DNA of 64,000 nt from Streptomyces spongiicola (GTDB taxonomy: Bacteria; Actinomycetota; Actinomycetes; Streptomycetales; Streptomycetaceae), in assembly GCF_003122365.1 (NCBI RefSeq), contig NZ_CP029254.1:7008001-7072000 (forward strand). Reading direction: 5' to 3'. The position numbers and the translations under genes are program-made. The notes beneath the pieces were generated by a model. It worked only from the letters and a program-made list of their open reading frames with translations, made no database searches and was not told the DNA's origin. Below, in pieces: positions 15,952-24,015 of the stretch (positions are counted from its first letter, which is position 1; every line of letters begins with the position of its first letter).

Positions 15952-17328
15952 GTGAACGAGCCCAACGCCGCCCTGCCCATCGTGGTGATCGGGGCCGGCC
16001 CGATCGGTCTGGCCGCCGCCTCCCACCTCGTCGCCCGCGGCCTCGAGCCGCTGGTCCTGGAGGCCGGAGCCGGTGCCGGCAGCGCGGTGCGGGAGTGGAG
16101 CCATCTGCGGCTGTTCTCCACCTGGGGCGAAGTGGTCGACCCCGCCGCCGAGAAGCTCCTGGCCCCCACCGGCTGGGTGAGGCCGGACAACGGGACCTAC
16201 CCCACCGGCAGCGACTGGGTGCAGCGGTACCTCCAGCCCCTGGCTGACGCCCTCGGAGACAGGGTCCGGTTCGGTACGCGCGTCACCGGTGTCTCCCGCC
16301 TCGGCCGCGACCGGGTCGTGGACGCCGATCGCGAGAGGCAGCCCTTCACCGTCCGGATCCTCAACGCCGACGGCAGTGAGGAGAGGATCACCGCCCGCGC
16401 GATCGTCGACGCATCCGGCACCTGGTCCACACCCGGCCCCCTCGGCGGCGACGGACTTCCGGCCCTCGGCGAGCACACCGCCGCGGACCGCATCTCCTAC
16501 CGCGTGCCCGACCTGCGCGACGAAGCCCAGCGCGCCCGGTACGCGGGGAAGCGCACCGCCGTCATCGGCTCCGGCGCCTCCGCCTTCACCGCCCTCGCCC
16601 TCCTGGCCGGCCTCGCCGAGGACGCCCCCGACACCAAGGCGGTATGGGTCCTGCGGCGCGGCCTCTCCGGCTCCACCTTCGGCGGCGGCGAATCCGACCA
16701 GCTCCCCGCCCGCGGTGCCCTCGGACTTGCGGCGAAGGCGGCCGTCGACTCCGGGCATGCCGACGCCGTCACCGGATTCCGCGCCGTCGCGATCGAGACC
16801 CGCACCGGGACCGACGGCGAGCGGCTGGTGATCGTCGCGGAGGACGGCCGCCGACTGGACCCGGTCGACGAGGTCGTCGTCCTCACCGGTTTCCGCCCCG
16901 ATCTGTCCTTCCTCGCCGAGCTGCGCCTCGGCCTCGACGAGCGCCTCCAGGCCCCCGTCGAGCTGGCGCCCCTGATCGACCCGAACGTCCACTCCTGCGG
17001 AACGGTCTACCCCCACGGCGCCGGGCAGCTCGCGCACCCGGAGAAGGACGTCTACCTCGTCGGCATGAAGTCCTACGGCCGCGCCCCCACCTTCCTCGCC
17101 ATGACCGGCTTCGAGCAGGTCCGCTCCGTCGCCGCCGCGCTGGCCGGCGACCACGAGGCCGCCGCACGCGTCGAACTCACCCTCCCCGAGACGGGCGTCT
17201 GCGGCGGATCCGGCCTCTTCGACGAAACCGGCGCCGCCTCTGCCGAGGAGGCAGGTGGCTGCTGCGCCACCACCCCCGCAACCCTCCGGATCGGTACCGG
17301 AGCCCCGGCCGGATCCGGTGGCTGCTGA
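15952..17328 (+). CDS. arsO: ArsO-like flavin-dependent oxidoreductase
   Basis: 458 residues from the GTG at 15952 (GGGG six bases upstream); a GTG at 15910 is an alternative. The N-terminal FAD-binding motif is VVIGAGPIGLAAAS (about 11-24). A second dinucleotide motif VIGSGASAFTAL lies near residue 205, and DASGTWSTPG and VVVLTGFRPDLSF are typical of flavin-binding monooxygenases. This family, called ArsO, sits in Streptomyces arsenic islands; its exact reaction is not settled. The C-terminus is Cys-rich (GVCGGSG, GGCCATT, GGC), which could bind metalloid. No arsB/acr3, arsC or arsT gene accompanies it here. Confidence 0.82.
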   Translation: MNEPNAALPIVVIGAGPIGLAAASHLVARGLEPLVLEAGAGAGSAVREWSHLRLFSTWGEVVDPAAEKLLAPTGWVRPDNGTYPTGSDWVQRYLQPLADALGDRVRFGTRVTGVSRLGRDRVVDADRERQPFTVRILNADGSEERITARAIVDASGTWSTPGPLGGDGLPALGEHTAADRISYRVPDLRDEAQRARYAGKRTAVIGSGASAFTALALLAGLAEDAPDTKAVWVLRRGLSGSTFGGGESDQLPARGALGLAAKAAVDSGHADAVTGFRAVAIETRTGTDGERLVIVAEDGRRLDPVDEVVVLTGFRPDLSFLAELRLGLDERLQAPVELAPLIDPNVHSCGTVYPHGAGQLAHPEKDVYLVGMKSYGRAPTFLAMTGFEQVRSVAAALAGDHEAAARVELTLPETGVCGGSGLFDETGAASAEEAGGCCATTPATLRIGTGAPAGSGGC

Positions 17329-17720
17329 CAACCGTTGACAGCGGTAGGCGACTGCCGGCCGCTGCTCTCGGCCGCTGACACCCGCCCCCTCAGCCAGGCG
17401 GGAGACCCGGTCATCTCCCGTCCCCGGCTCGCCTTCCGCGTTCCCGACCTGTGCCCGACCGGACCGGAAACCGGCCGCGGTCTGGCCGGGGGCTGCCGCG
17501 GTCTGGCCGGGGGTCTCACGAGGGCTGACCGGGTGCGCCGTGCCCGGTCGGTATGGCGCCCGGCCCGCACGGCGCCCGGCGCAACGGAGCCGTGAGACCC
17601 GGCCCGCCTGCCGAGCCGGGTCTCACGACGCCTCGCGCACGGGGCTCACCGGGGCAGCCGCAAGGCGGCGGGCAGCGGCGGGCAGCGGCGGGGAGGACCC
17701 GGACCGGGCATGATGTGCGA
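17329..17720. other. Intergenic with terminator
   Basis: 392 bases after the arsO-like gene. It contains the hairpin at 17591-17627. The GGGTCTCACGA core of its right arm also occurs once at about 17511. No gene seen. Confidence 0.5.
17591..17627 (+). terminator. Terminator-like hairpin
   Basis: CGTGAGACCCGGC (17591-17603) and its perfect complement GCCGGGTCTCACG (17615-17627) form a 13-bp stem with an 11-base loop. There is no T-run, as is usual in high-GC actinobacteria. It probably ends transcription before the next gene. Confidence 0.7.
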
Positions 17721-18242
17721 GTGGACGAGGTGCTGATCAGCGACGAGGACCGTCGGCTTCTCGCACTCTGGGCGGCCGACTGCGCCGCGCGGGCGCTTCC
17801 CCTGTTCGAGGCGGAGGCCCCCGGTGACTTCCGGCCGCGCGAGGCGATCGACGGCATCCGGGTCTTCGCGCGGGAGGGGGAGCGGACCCGGCTGCTGCGC
17901 TCGCTCGCCTGGGCGGCGCACGCGGCCGCGCGCGACGCGGGCGACCCGGCGGCCGCGGCCGCCGCCCGCGCCGCGTGCTATGCGGTGGCGACCCCCTATC
18001 TCCACCCACTGGCCACCGCCCACCAGTCGAAGCACATCCTCGGCCCCGCCGTCCAGCAGGCGCGGGCGTGCGAACTAGCGGCGGGCGACGACGCCGGGGC
18101 CGGCGACGAGGAGATCCGGTGGGCGATCGGGCACGCTCCCGCGGCAGTTCGGCGACTCGTGCAGCGGATGCCGGCTCGCAGTCCCGGTCGCAGCCGTCTG
18201 GACACGCTGTACCACCGACTCGACGCGGCTCTCCGCTGCTGA
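17721..18242 (+). CDS. Putative immunity-like protein (Imm-5-like, often annotated SbcC-like)
   Basis: 173 residues, all-helical. Start taken at GTG 17721; GTG 17715 is equally possible. The segments LFEAEAPGDFRPREAIDGI, ARDAGDPAAAAAARAACYAVATPYLHPLATAHQSKHILGPA and the C-terminal Arg-rich RLVQRMPARSP are characteristic of a small actinobacterial family that databases label as putative immunity protein or, mistakenly, exonuclease SbcC. No toxin gene lies beside it, so an immunity role is not supported by context. Function unknown. Confidence 0.7.
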   Translation: MDEVLISDEDRRLLALWAADCAARALPLFEAEAPGDFRPREAIDGIRVFAREGERTRLLRSLAWAAHAAARDAGDPAAAAAARAACYAVATPYLHPLATAHQSKHILGPAVQQARACELAAGDDAGAGDEEIRWAIGHAPAAVRRLVQRMPARSPGRSRLDTLYHRLDAALRC

Positions 18243-18719
18243 TCGCCGAGGTGTCCGCGTCCTTCGGGTATCCGGCCCGCCCGGGGGCGCCCACCGGCGG
18301 GCCCGTCAGCGTGGCCCGCTCGGCGCGGCCGAACGGCGGACGGACCCGCCGCCCCGGCGCGGCCGGACGGCGAGTGCCACCGTCCCGCCGCCCCGGGTCG
18401 CTCCCGGCCGTCCTGGCCGTCGAGCAGGACCAGCCGTGCGCCGAACCACCACCGTCGCCGGCGCCACCACCACCGTCGCCGTGCGCCGAACCGCCGCCGC
18501 CGTCGGCACGGCCGGACCCGGACCCGGAGCCGCAGCGGTAGCAGGAGCAGGAGCAGGAGCCGCCGGGGCGCCGCAGCCTCCGGACCCGGACCGCTCCTGG
18601 GTACGGCCGCCACCACCGTTGCGGGTATCCGGTACGGCGGAGGTGAGTACGGGTGCTCAGGCCCGGCCCCGTCCCGGCCCCGACGATGAAGAGCAGCTTC
18701 GTCGAGACAGGGAGACCGC
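18243..18719. other. Intergenic, no gene seen
   Basis: 477 bases between two plus-strand genes. Very GC-rich with GCCGCC/CCACCA triplet-like runs (about 18445-18510) and AGGAGC repeats at about 18543-18560. No coding or RNA feature recognised. Confidence 0.45.
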
Positions 18720-19460
18720 ATGCTCAGCCGCCTCGCAGAGGTCCTGGTGCCGGCCGCCGGCCGGCTCACCGTGACCACCGACACCCGTGCCGCCCTCGTA
18801 CCGGGCAGCATCGTCGCCGCGAACCACACCTCGCTCGCCGACCCTGCCGTCGTCCTCGCCGCACTGCACCGCCTCGGCGCCGAACCGGTCGTCATGGCGG
18901 CCGCGGGTCTGTGGCGCGTACCCCTGCTGCGCCGCGCACTGGCCGGCGGAGGCCACATACCCGTGCACCGCTACGACCGGCGCGCCGCACGGTGCCTCGA
19001 CCTCGCCGAGGCCGCGCTCGGCGAGGGGCGGCTGGTCCTCCTCTACGGTGAGGGCGGACTCCCACCCCGCACGGACGTCGCCGAGTCCCCGCCCCTCGCC
19101 TTCCGGAGCGGCCTGGCCCGTCTCGCCGAGCGGACCGGCGCGCCCGTGGTCCCCGTAGGCCAGGCGGGAGCCCGCCGCCTCGCCTCGGGGAGCGCCGTCA
19201 AGCAGTTCGCCGGGCTGACCACCGCGCCGCTGCGCCGCCCGGCCCTGCATGTCCATGTCGGGGCACCGGTCCTGCTGAGCGGCGACCTGCCCGCGCGTAC
19301 CGCGCAGGCCCGTGCAGCGGTGACGGCCGCCTGGCGCACGGCCGCGGCCCGACTCGGTGAGTGGCCCGCCTCCCGGCCGCGGAGGCCTGCTCCGCCGCAG
19401 CACGGCCCGCGCCGCTCGCCGGGCAGCGACGCACCCGGCGGCCTCGCCCGGCTGCGGTGA
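18720..19460 (+). CDS. PlsC-family lysophospholipid acyltransferase
   Basis: 246 residues; ATG at 18720 with GGGAG five bases upstream. It has the acyltransferase motif NHTSLAD (Asn35-Asp41, His36 and Asp41 catalytic). The motif-III equivalent is YGEGGLPPR (about 108), replacing the usual FPEGTRS, and the APVVPVG motif follows. Such enzymes acylate lysophosphatidic acid or other acceptors at the membrane. The last 35 residues are Pro/Arg-rich and probably disordered. Isolated, not in an operon. The YGEGG variant suggests an unusual acceptor. Confidence 0.85.
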   Translation: MLSRLAEVLVPAAGRLTVTTDTRAALVPGSIVAANHTSLADPAVVLAALHRLGAEPVVMAAAGLWRVPLLRRALAGGGHIPVHRYDRRAARCLDLAEAALGEGRLVLLYGEGGLPPRTDVAESPPLAFRSGLARLAERTGAPVVPVGQAGARRLASGSAVKQFAGLTTAPLRRPALHVHVGAPVLLSGDLPARTAQARAAVTAAWRTAAARLGEWPASRPRRPAPPQHGPRRSPGSDAPGGLARLR

Positions 19461-19788
19461 CGTCGCCGGACCGCCGGACCGCCGGACCGCCGGACCGCCG
19501 GGCCGCCGGGCCGCCGGGCCGCCGGACCGCTGGGTCGCCGGGCCGCCGGACCGCCGGACCGCTGGGTCGCTGGACCGCTGGGTCGCTGGACCGCCGGACC
19601 GCTGGACCGCCGGACCGCTGGACCGCTGGACCGCTGGGTCGGCGGAGCGGCGGAGCGGCGGAGCGGCGGGCCGACCGTCCCGGCCTGCCGTGCGCGGCGT
19701 GACCACCCGGCCGCGCGAGCGGGCAGCACGAAGAGCCGTAGGAGGTGACGGCCTGCGGAACGCCGCGAACCCGGCACACCCGTACCGG
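19461..19788. other. Convergent spacer occupied by a tandem array
   Basis: Two thirds of this 328-base gap is the 8-base array at 19462-19669. The remainder (19670-19788) is not recognisably coding. Confidence 0.5.
19462..19669. repeat. 8-base tandem array, 26 copies
   Basis: Twenty-six contiguous 8-base units with consensus ACCGCCGG and variants GCCGCCGG, ACCGCTGG, GTCGCTGG, GTCGCCGG and, at the right end, AGCGGCGG. Total 208 bases, starting right after the acyltransferase stop codon. Confidence 0.92.
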
Positions 19789-20538
19789 TCACCCCTGCGG
19801 TGGCTGCTGCTCCGCCATGACGACGGCCGCCAGGTCCGCGCCGACGCGGAGCAGGGCCACACTCCTCGCGGCAATCCGGTCGAGACGGTCTCCCAGGAGG
19901 CGCCGTGTCTCCTCGAACCCGGCGAGCCCGTCCAGGGAGCCGACGATGTCGCGTACCTCGGGCACGCCGTAGCCCGCGCTGCGAAGCGCCGCGACGATCC
20001 GGGCCGTCCTGATGGCCGGAAGTCCGTAACGGCGCGCTCGCAGCGAGGTCACGCGCTCGGGCGTGAGTAGTCCCTCCTGCTCCCAGAAACGCAGCGCCGA
20101 CGGTCGCACCCCGAGCGCTCCGGCGAGTTCGGTGATCGTCATGGCATCGCTCTCCCGCGCGAACGCGGATTCGCCCGCCTCGGCCCGTACCGCGAGCAGG
20201 GCCTCCTGAGCACGCAGGGCCTCCTCCCGTTCCCGCGCGAGCCGGACGTGCAGCGCGCTGACCGCCGAGGCCGCCTCCGTGAGCGTCGCAGTCCGCAGTT
20301 CCGGGAGCATCGCGCGTGCTGCGACGGGCCCGACTGCTGCCGCGAGACCCCGGTAGGAGCGAAGGGCGTGCACGTGGGCCGCCGTGTAGCAGCGGTAGCC
20401 GTTGTCCGACCGCGCGGCCGGGGGAATGACTCCCAGCCGCTCCAGGTCGCGGACCTGCTGCGGCGAATACCCCGACTCCCTGGCGGCATCGGCCGTCCGG
20501 AGCGGTCCCCGGCGCGGGCGGACCGGCGGCTCGTCCAT
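19789..20538 (-). CDS. MerR-family regulator with two DNA-binding domains
   Basis: 249 residues from the ATG at 20538. Residues about 13-60 form one MerR helix-turn-helix and wing (LRTADAARESGYSPQQVRDLERLGVIPPAARSDNGYRCY). After a helical linker, residues about 132-200 form a second (MTITELAGALGVRPSALRFWEQEGLLTP). Each is followed by a coiled-coil-like helix. One MerR domain per chain is the rule, so this chain may bind two half-sites alone. It is divergent from the DUF6194-like gene with a 40-base spacer containing a dyad (20552-20574), its likely operator. Confidence 0.85.
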   Translation of the reverse strand: MDEPPVRPRRGPLRTADAARESGYSPQQVRDLERLGVIPPAARSDNGYRCYTAAHVHALRSYRGLAAAVGPVAARAMLPELRTATLTEAASAVSALHVRLAREREEALRAQEALLAVRAEAGESAFARESDAMTITELAGALGVRPSALRFWEQEGLLTPERVTSLRARRYGLPAIRTARIVAALRSAGYGVPEVRDIVGSLDGLAGFEETRRLLGDRLDRIAARSVALLRVGADLAAVVMAEQQPPQG

Positions 20539-20551
20539 CGTCAACCCCACA

Positions 20552-20574
20552 CAAGCACTTGAGGGTGATGCTTG
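20552..20574. promoter_or_regulatory. MerR-type operator between divergent genes
   Basis: CAAGCA (20552-20557) and TGCTTG (20569-20574) flank an 11-base core in the 40-base spacer. The dyad lies only 5 bases upstream of the DUF6194-like start, so its transcript is short-led or leaderless. Confidence 0.55.
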
Positions 20575-20578
20575 AACC

Positions 20579-21064
20579 ATGAGTATGGAACAGATCATCG
20601 CCGTCGTGCGGGGCTTCGACGGCGCCCTCGTCCTCGTCCCCGAGCCGGGCGGGGACTTCCCCGAGTCCGCATGGGGAGACGCCTTCTGCTACTACGCCCC
20701 CGACGGGCAACTGCCGCGGAACGTGCAGCCGTACGCGACGGCCGTCACCAGGAACCGACCCGGCGACACCGCTTCCGACCTCGACCCGCCGAACCGATGG
20801 CGGCTGAACATCCGTGTGGACCGCGCGGTGTTCGAGGAACTCACCGGAGAGGAGCGGCGCGACCCCGGCCGGCCGCGTGACCACGCGGCAACCGACCTTG
20901 TGGTGCCGCACCCGGTGTACGGCGCACTGGGCTGGATCTCGGTCGTCAATCCCGGAGCGCGGACGCGGAGCACGGTCCTGCGGCTTCTGCAGGACGCCCA
21001 CGACGCCGCTCGCGTCCGCTCCGAGCGGCGACGACGGCAGGAGCGGCTGCCGCGGGACGACTGA
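20579..21064 (+). CDS. DUF6194-like protein
   Basis: 161 residues starting MSMEQIIAVVRGFDGALVL. The pattern GDFPESAWGDAFCYYAPDG, then PYATAVTRNRPGDTASDLDPPNRWRLNI and HPVYGALGWISVVNPG near the end, matches a conserved actinobacterial family I know as DUF6194. Cytoplasmic, no cofactor motif. The fold resembles small MmcQ/YjbR-like proteins in its final segment, but this is only suggestive. Likely controlled by the divergent double-MerR regulator. Function unknown. Confidence 0.78.
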   Translation: MSMEQIIAVVRGFDGALVLVPEPGGDFPESAWGDAFCYYAPDGQLPRNVQPYATAVTRNRPGDTASDLDPPNRWRLNIRVDRAVFEELTGEERRDPGRPRDHAATDLVVPHPVYGALGWISVVNPGARTRSTVLRLLQDAHDAARVRSERRRRQERLPRDD

Positions 21065-21182
21065 CCGGGGCGGCGGCCGCGTCGCGGCGGGACGACAACG
21101 GTGCCGGACCCTCGGCACGCAGCAGGACGGCCACCGGGCCTCCGGCCGCCCTGCCTCCGACGGGCCTCGCGGTGCGCGCGAA

Positions 21183-21240
21183 CGCGCGGTACTCCCGCAC
21201 GCGCGGTACTCCCAGACGGGCGGTACTCCCGGACGGGCGG
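21183..21240. repeat. 17-base tandem repeat, three copies plus partial
   Basis: Three 17-base units built on CGCGCGGTACTCCC (third begins CGGGCGG), then a seven-base partial copy. Confidence 0.85.
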
Positions 21241-21390
21241 CGCCGTTGCCGCTCTCGCCGCCGCGGAGGAAGCCCGGCCGGGCGGCCGGCAACCTGCCGG
21301 GGTGTGAGCAGCGGGCCGGGCGGAGCGGGCGAAGTGCGGAGCGGCCGCAGCCGCGGTGCCGTGGTGCCCGCCCGGTGCCGAGGTGTTCCC

Positions 21391-21425
21391 GGACCCCGGA
21401 CCCCGGACCCCGGACCCCGGACCCC
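21391..21425. repeat. 7-base tandem repeat, five copies
   Basis: Five perfect copies of GGACCCC, followed by two copies of GGCGACC, a heptamer that also forms the array at 27851-27906. Confidence 0.88.
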
Positions 21426-21491
21426 GGCGACCGGCGACCGGCCGCCTGGACCGCTTTCCGCTGGTCCGCCCGCCGCGGTCGGGAAACGCGT

Positions 21492-21525
21492 GATCTGCCG
21501 GTGCCCCCCCGAGCACCGGCAGATC
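21492..21525 (-). terminator. Terminator hairpin of the subtilase gene
   Basis: GATCTGCCGGTGC (21492-21504) and GCACCGGCAGATC (21513-21525) form a perfect 13-bp stem with an eight-base C-rich loop, 15 bases beyond the subtilase stop codon. Confidence 0.8.
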
Positions 21526-21539
21526 GGTGTGCGTGACCG

Positions 21540-23348
21540 TCAGAAGGTCAGGCCCCAGGAGTCGATGTACCCGGTGTCACCGGAGTAGACATCTGCCACC
21601 CGAAGCTTCCAGGTGCCGTTGGCCGCGACGTCGGAGGCGTTTACGGTGTACGTGGTCAGCAGGTTCGCCGTGCTGTCGTCGGAGGAGTCCTTGAGCCGTG
21701 CGGACGAGCCGTCCGGGGCGACGATCTCGATGATCAGGTCACCGCGGTAGGTGTGCTTGATGTCCACGTCGACCTTCAGGCTCGACGGCGCGTTGCCGCT
21801 GCGGCCGGTCACCGTCACGGACGAGGTCGCCCAGGAGCCCGTGTCGGGGATGCTGACGTCGGTGGTGTTGCGGAAGACGTTCGAGCCCGTGGTCGTGGTT
21901 CCACCCGAGCCGAGAGCGGCTCCCGCGTCGGCGAGGCCCGAACCGCAGCCACCGGAGCACGAGCCCGGCAGCGAACGGGCCTTGCTCTTGATCGTCGACT
22001 CGATCTGCGCCGGTGTCAGGGACGGGTTCGCGTCGATCATCAGCGCGGCGAGGCCGGCGATGTGCGGAGCGGCCATGCTGGTGCCCTGGTAGGCGGCGTA
22101 GCTCTCGCTGCCGACGCTGCGGGTGCCGCTGTTGAGCGTGGAGAGGATGCCGTTGGAACTGCTCACCGGGGTCTCACCGCCGGGTGCGGTGATGTCCACG
22201 ACGCTGCCGTAGTTGGAGTAGTAGGCGCGGTTGCCCTGGCGGTCGCTGGCGGCGACGGTGATGACGTTGCTGCAGCTGGCGGGGTTGAAGTAGGCGGCGT
22301 TGGCGTTGTCGTTGCCCGCGGCCACGACGATCGTCGTACCCCGGCCCACGGCGGAGTTGATCGCGCTCTGGGTGCCGGCGTCGCAGCCGCCCTCGCCGCC
22401 GAGGCTCATGTTGATGACGTCGGCGGGGTTCGGGTTGCTCGGCACGCCCTGCACGGAGCCCCCGGACGCCCAGGTGATGGCGTCGATGATGTCGGAGGTC
22501 ATCCCGCCGCACCTGCCGAGGACGCGCACCGGCTGGATGGTCGCGTCGTAGGCGATGCCCGCCACGCCCTTGCCGTTGTTCGCCGCGGCGGCGATCGTGC
22601 CGGCCACATGAGTGCCGTGCCAGGAGTTGTCGGACGTCTCCTTCGGCACGGGCTGGCCGTCCTCGTCCACGCCGCACTCGCCGGCGCTCGTCCAGTCGCC
22701 CGGGTCGGCGGCGTTGCTGTCGCGGCCGCCGCCGTCCTGGGAGATGAACGGGTCGGAGATGAAGTCGTACCCGCTGACGATGTTGGCGGCGAGGTCCGAG
22801 TGCGCGACGTAACCGGTGTCGATCACGGCGACCTTGACGCCCTGGCCGGTGGCCTTGTCCCAGGCCGCGGGAACGTTCATGCCCGCGGTGCTCTCGAAGA
22901 GGTCCCACTGGCGGCTGTACTCCGTGTCGTTCGGGGAGACGGCCGTGGCGTACATGCGGGTGTCCGGGACGACGTAGGCGACGTCGGGGTCGGCGCGGAA
23001 GGCATCCATGACGTCGGCGGCATCGCCCTTGTCCAGCTTTCCGCCGAGGTCGAGCAGGGCGGCGCCGGTGCCGAGGCGGCGGTCGAAGCCGAGCGACTCT
23101 CCGGCCTTCTTCCCCTTGGCCTGGGCGTCCTTGTCCGCGGCGGAGTCCGATGCGGCCTCAGCCGCGCGGGACTTGTAGCCGACGATCAGCCTCTCGACAG
23201 GGGTGTCGGCGGCGGCGGAGGGCGTCGCCGGGGACGCGGCGGGTGCCGGGGACGGTGTGGCGGCGGCGGAGGTTGCGGCTCCCGTGGCGAGCAGTGCGGT
23301 GGCGGTCACCGCGAGCACGGATATACGAAAGGGTCTTGAACCGTTCAA
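21540..23348 (-). CDS. Secreted subtilisin-family serine protease with C-terminal P-domain
   Basis: 602 residues. Signal peptide of about 30 residues, Ala/Pro-rich linker, then an inhibitor-I9-like propeptide (about 50-130). The peptidase S8 domain follows: catalytic Asp177 (AVIDTG), His244 (HGTHVAG) and Ser424 (GTSMAAP), with the oxyanion Asn in VVAAGNDNAN. Several Cys pairs suggest disulphides. Residues about 490-602 form a proprotein-convertase P-domain (VSIPDTGSWATSSVTV ... HTYRGDLIIEIVAPDG). Acts outside the cell on proteins. Monocistronic: own terminator downstream and a 10-bp dyad 33 bases upstream of the start. Confidence 0.93.
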   Translation of the reverse strand: MNGSRPFRISVLAVTATALLATGAATSAAATPSPAPAASPATPSAAADTPVERLIVGYKSRAAEAASDSAADKDAQAKGKKAGESLGFDRRLGTGAALLDLGGKLDKGDAADVMDAFRADPDVAYVVPDTRMYATAVSPNDTEYSRQWDLFESTAGMNVPAAWDKATGQGVKVAVIDTGYVAHSDLAANIVSGYDFISDPFISQDGGGRDSNAADPGDWTSAGECGVDEDGQPVPKETSDNSWHGTHVAGTIAAAANNGKGVAGIAYDATIQPVRVLGRCGGMTSDIIDAITWASGGSVQGVPSNPNPADVINMSLGGEGGCDAGTQSAINSAVGRGTTIVVAAGNDNANAAYFNPASCSNVITVAASDRQGNRAYYSNYGSVVDITAPGGETPVSSSNGILSTLNSGTRSVGSESYAAYQGTSMAAPHIAGLAALMIDANPSLTPAQIESTIKSKARSLPGSCSGGCGSGLADAGAALGSGGTTTTGSNVFRNTTDVSIPDTGSWATSSVTVTGRSGNAPSSLKVDVDIKHTYRGDLIIEIVAPDGSSARLKDSSDDSTANLLTTYTVNASDVAANGTWKLRVADVYSGDTGYIDSWGLTF

Positions 23349-23380
23349 GTTGCTGCCTTTCCGGTCTGTTACCGGCTTGC

Positions 23381-23411
23381 CATGAACCGACTCGAACTCG
23401 TTCGGTTCATG
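23381..23411. promoter_or_regulatory. Perfect 10-bp inverted repeat upstream of the subtilase gene
   Basis: CATGAACCGA (23381-23390) and TCGGTTCATG (23402-23411) with an 11-base centre. It lies 33-63 bases upstream of the protease start, where a repressor site or 5' leader hairpin would act. Confidence 0.55.
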
Positions 23412-23800
23412 ACATGCCGCCCTGCGGCCGCGTCAGGGTGGGGTGGGGGGCGGCCGGTCGTGCGGAGGCCCCTCGGGAGACCTCCGCACGCGAGTGCCGG
23501 CCGGCCGGCACGCACATCGGGGAACGCCTCGCGGCGGATGTGCGGATCGACCGGGCAAGCAGAAGGGAACGTATGGCCGATAGTCCGCACGTGAACATCC
23601 GGGAGGCGGGTACTACGGATACGTGATTAATCCCTGAACGGGTGCGTGCACGTCCGATTGATCACCCGGTGTGCGGGTTGCTTCGCCGCTCGACCGGTGC
23701 CCGCGGCGGGGTGGGGCGGGGGGAGACGGCGGGCGAACGGGTGGGCGCGGGTGGGCGCAGACCGGGGTGAGTGGGTACGGGCGCGTGCTGCGCCGACGGG

Positions 23801-23990
23801 CACAGCCGGGAACGGCCGCGAACAGCAGGGCACAGCAGGGCACAGCAGGGGAGTGCAGGGCACAGCAGGGCGCAGCCGGGAACGGCCGCGAACAGCAGGG
23901 GAGTGCAGGGCACAGCAGGGCGCAGCCGGGCACAGCCGCGAACAGCAGGGCACAGCTAGGAAGTGCAGGGCACAGCCGCGAACAGCAGGG
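23801..23990. repeat. 10-base tandem array, 19 copies
   Basis: Nineteen decamers in unbroken 10-base register. Common forms are CACAGCAGGG, AACAGCAGGG, GAGTGCAGGG, CGCAGCCGGG and AACGGCCGCG. The decamer types recur in the same order, so blocks of several decamers were probably duplicated. It ends 26 bases from the LAL regulator stop. Confidence 0.92.
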
Positions 23991-24015
23991 CGCGGACGAG
24001 TGTGAGCGGAATCGG

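Larger units (their letters stand above)
21065..21539. other. Intergenic with two short arrays and a terminator
   Basis: 475-base convergent gap. Holds the 17-base repeat at 21183-21240, the 7-base array at 21391-21425 and the subtilase terminator at 21492-21525. No gene. Confidence 0.55.
23349..24015. other. Intergenic with dyad and decamer array
   Basis: 667 bases between the LAL regulator and the subtilase. Contains the dyad at 23381-23411 and the 10-base array at 23801-23990. Open frames here come from the array and are not credible genes. Confidence 0.55.
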
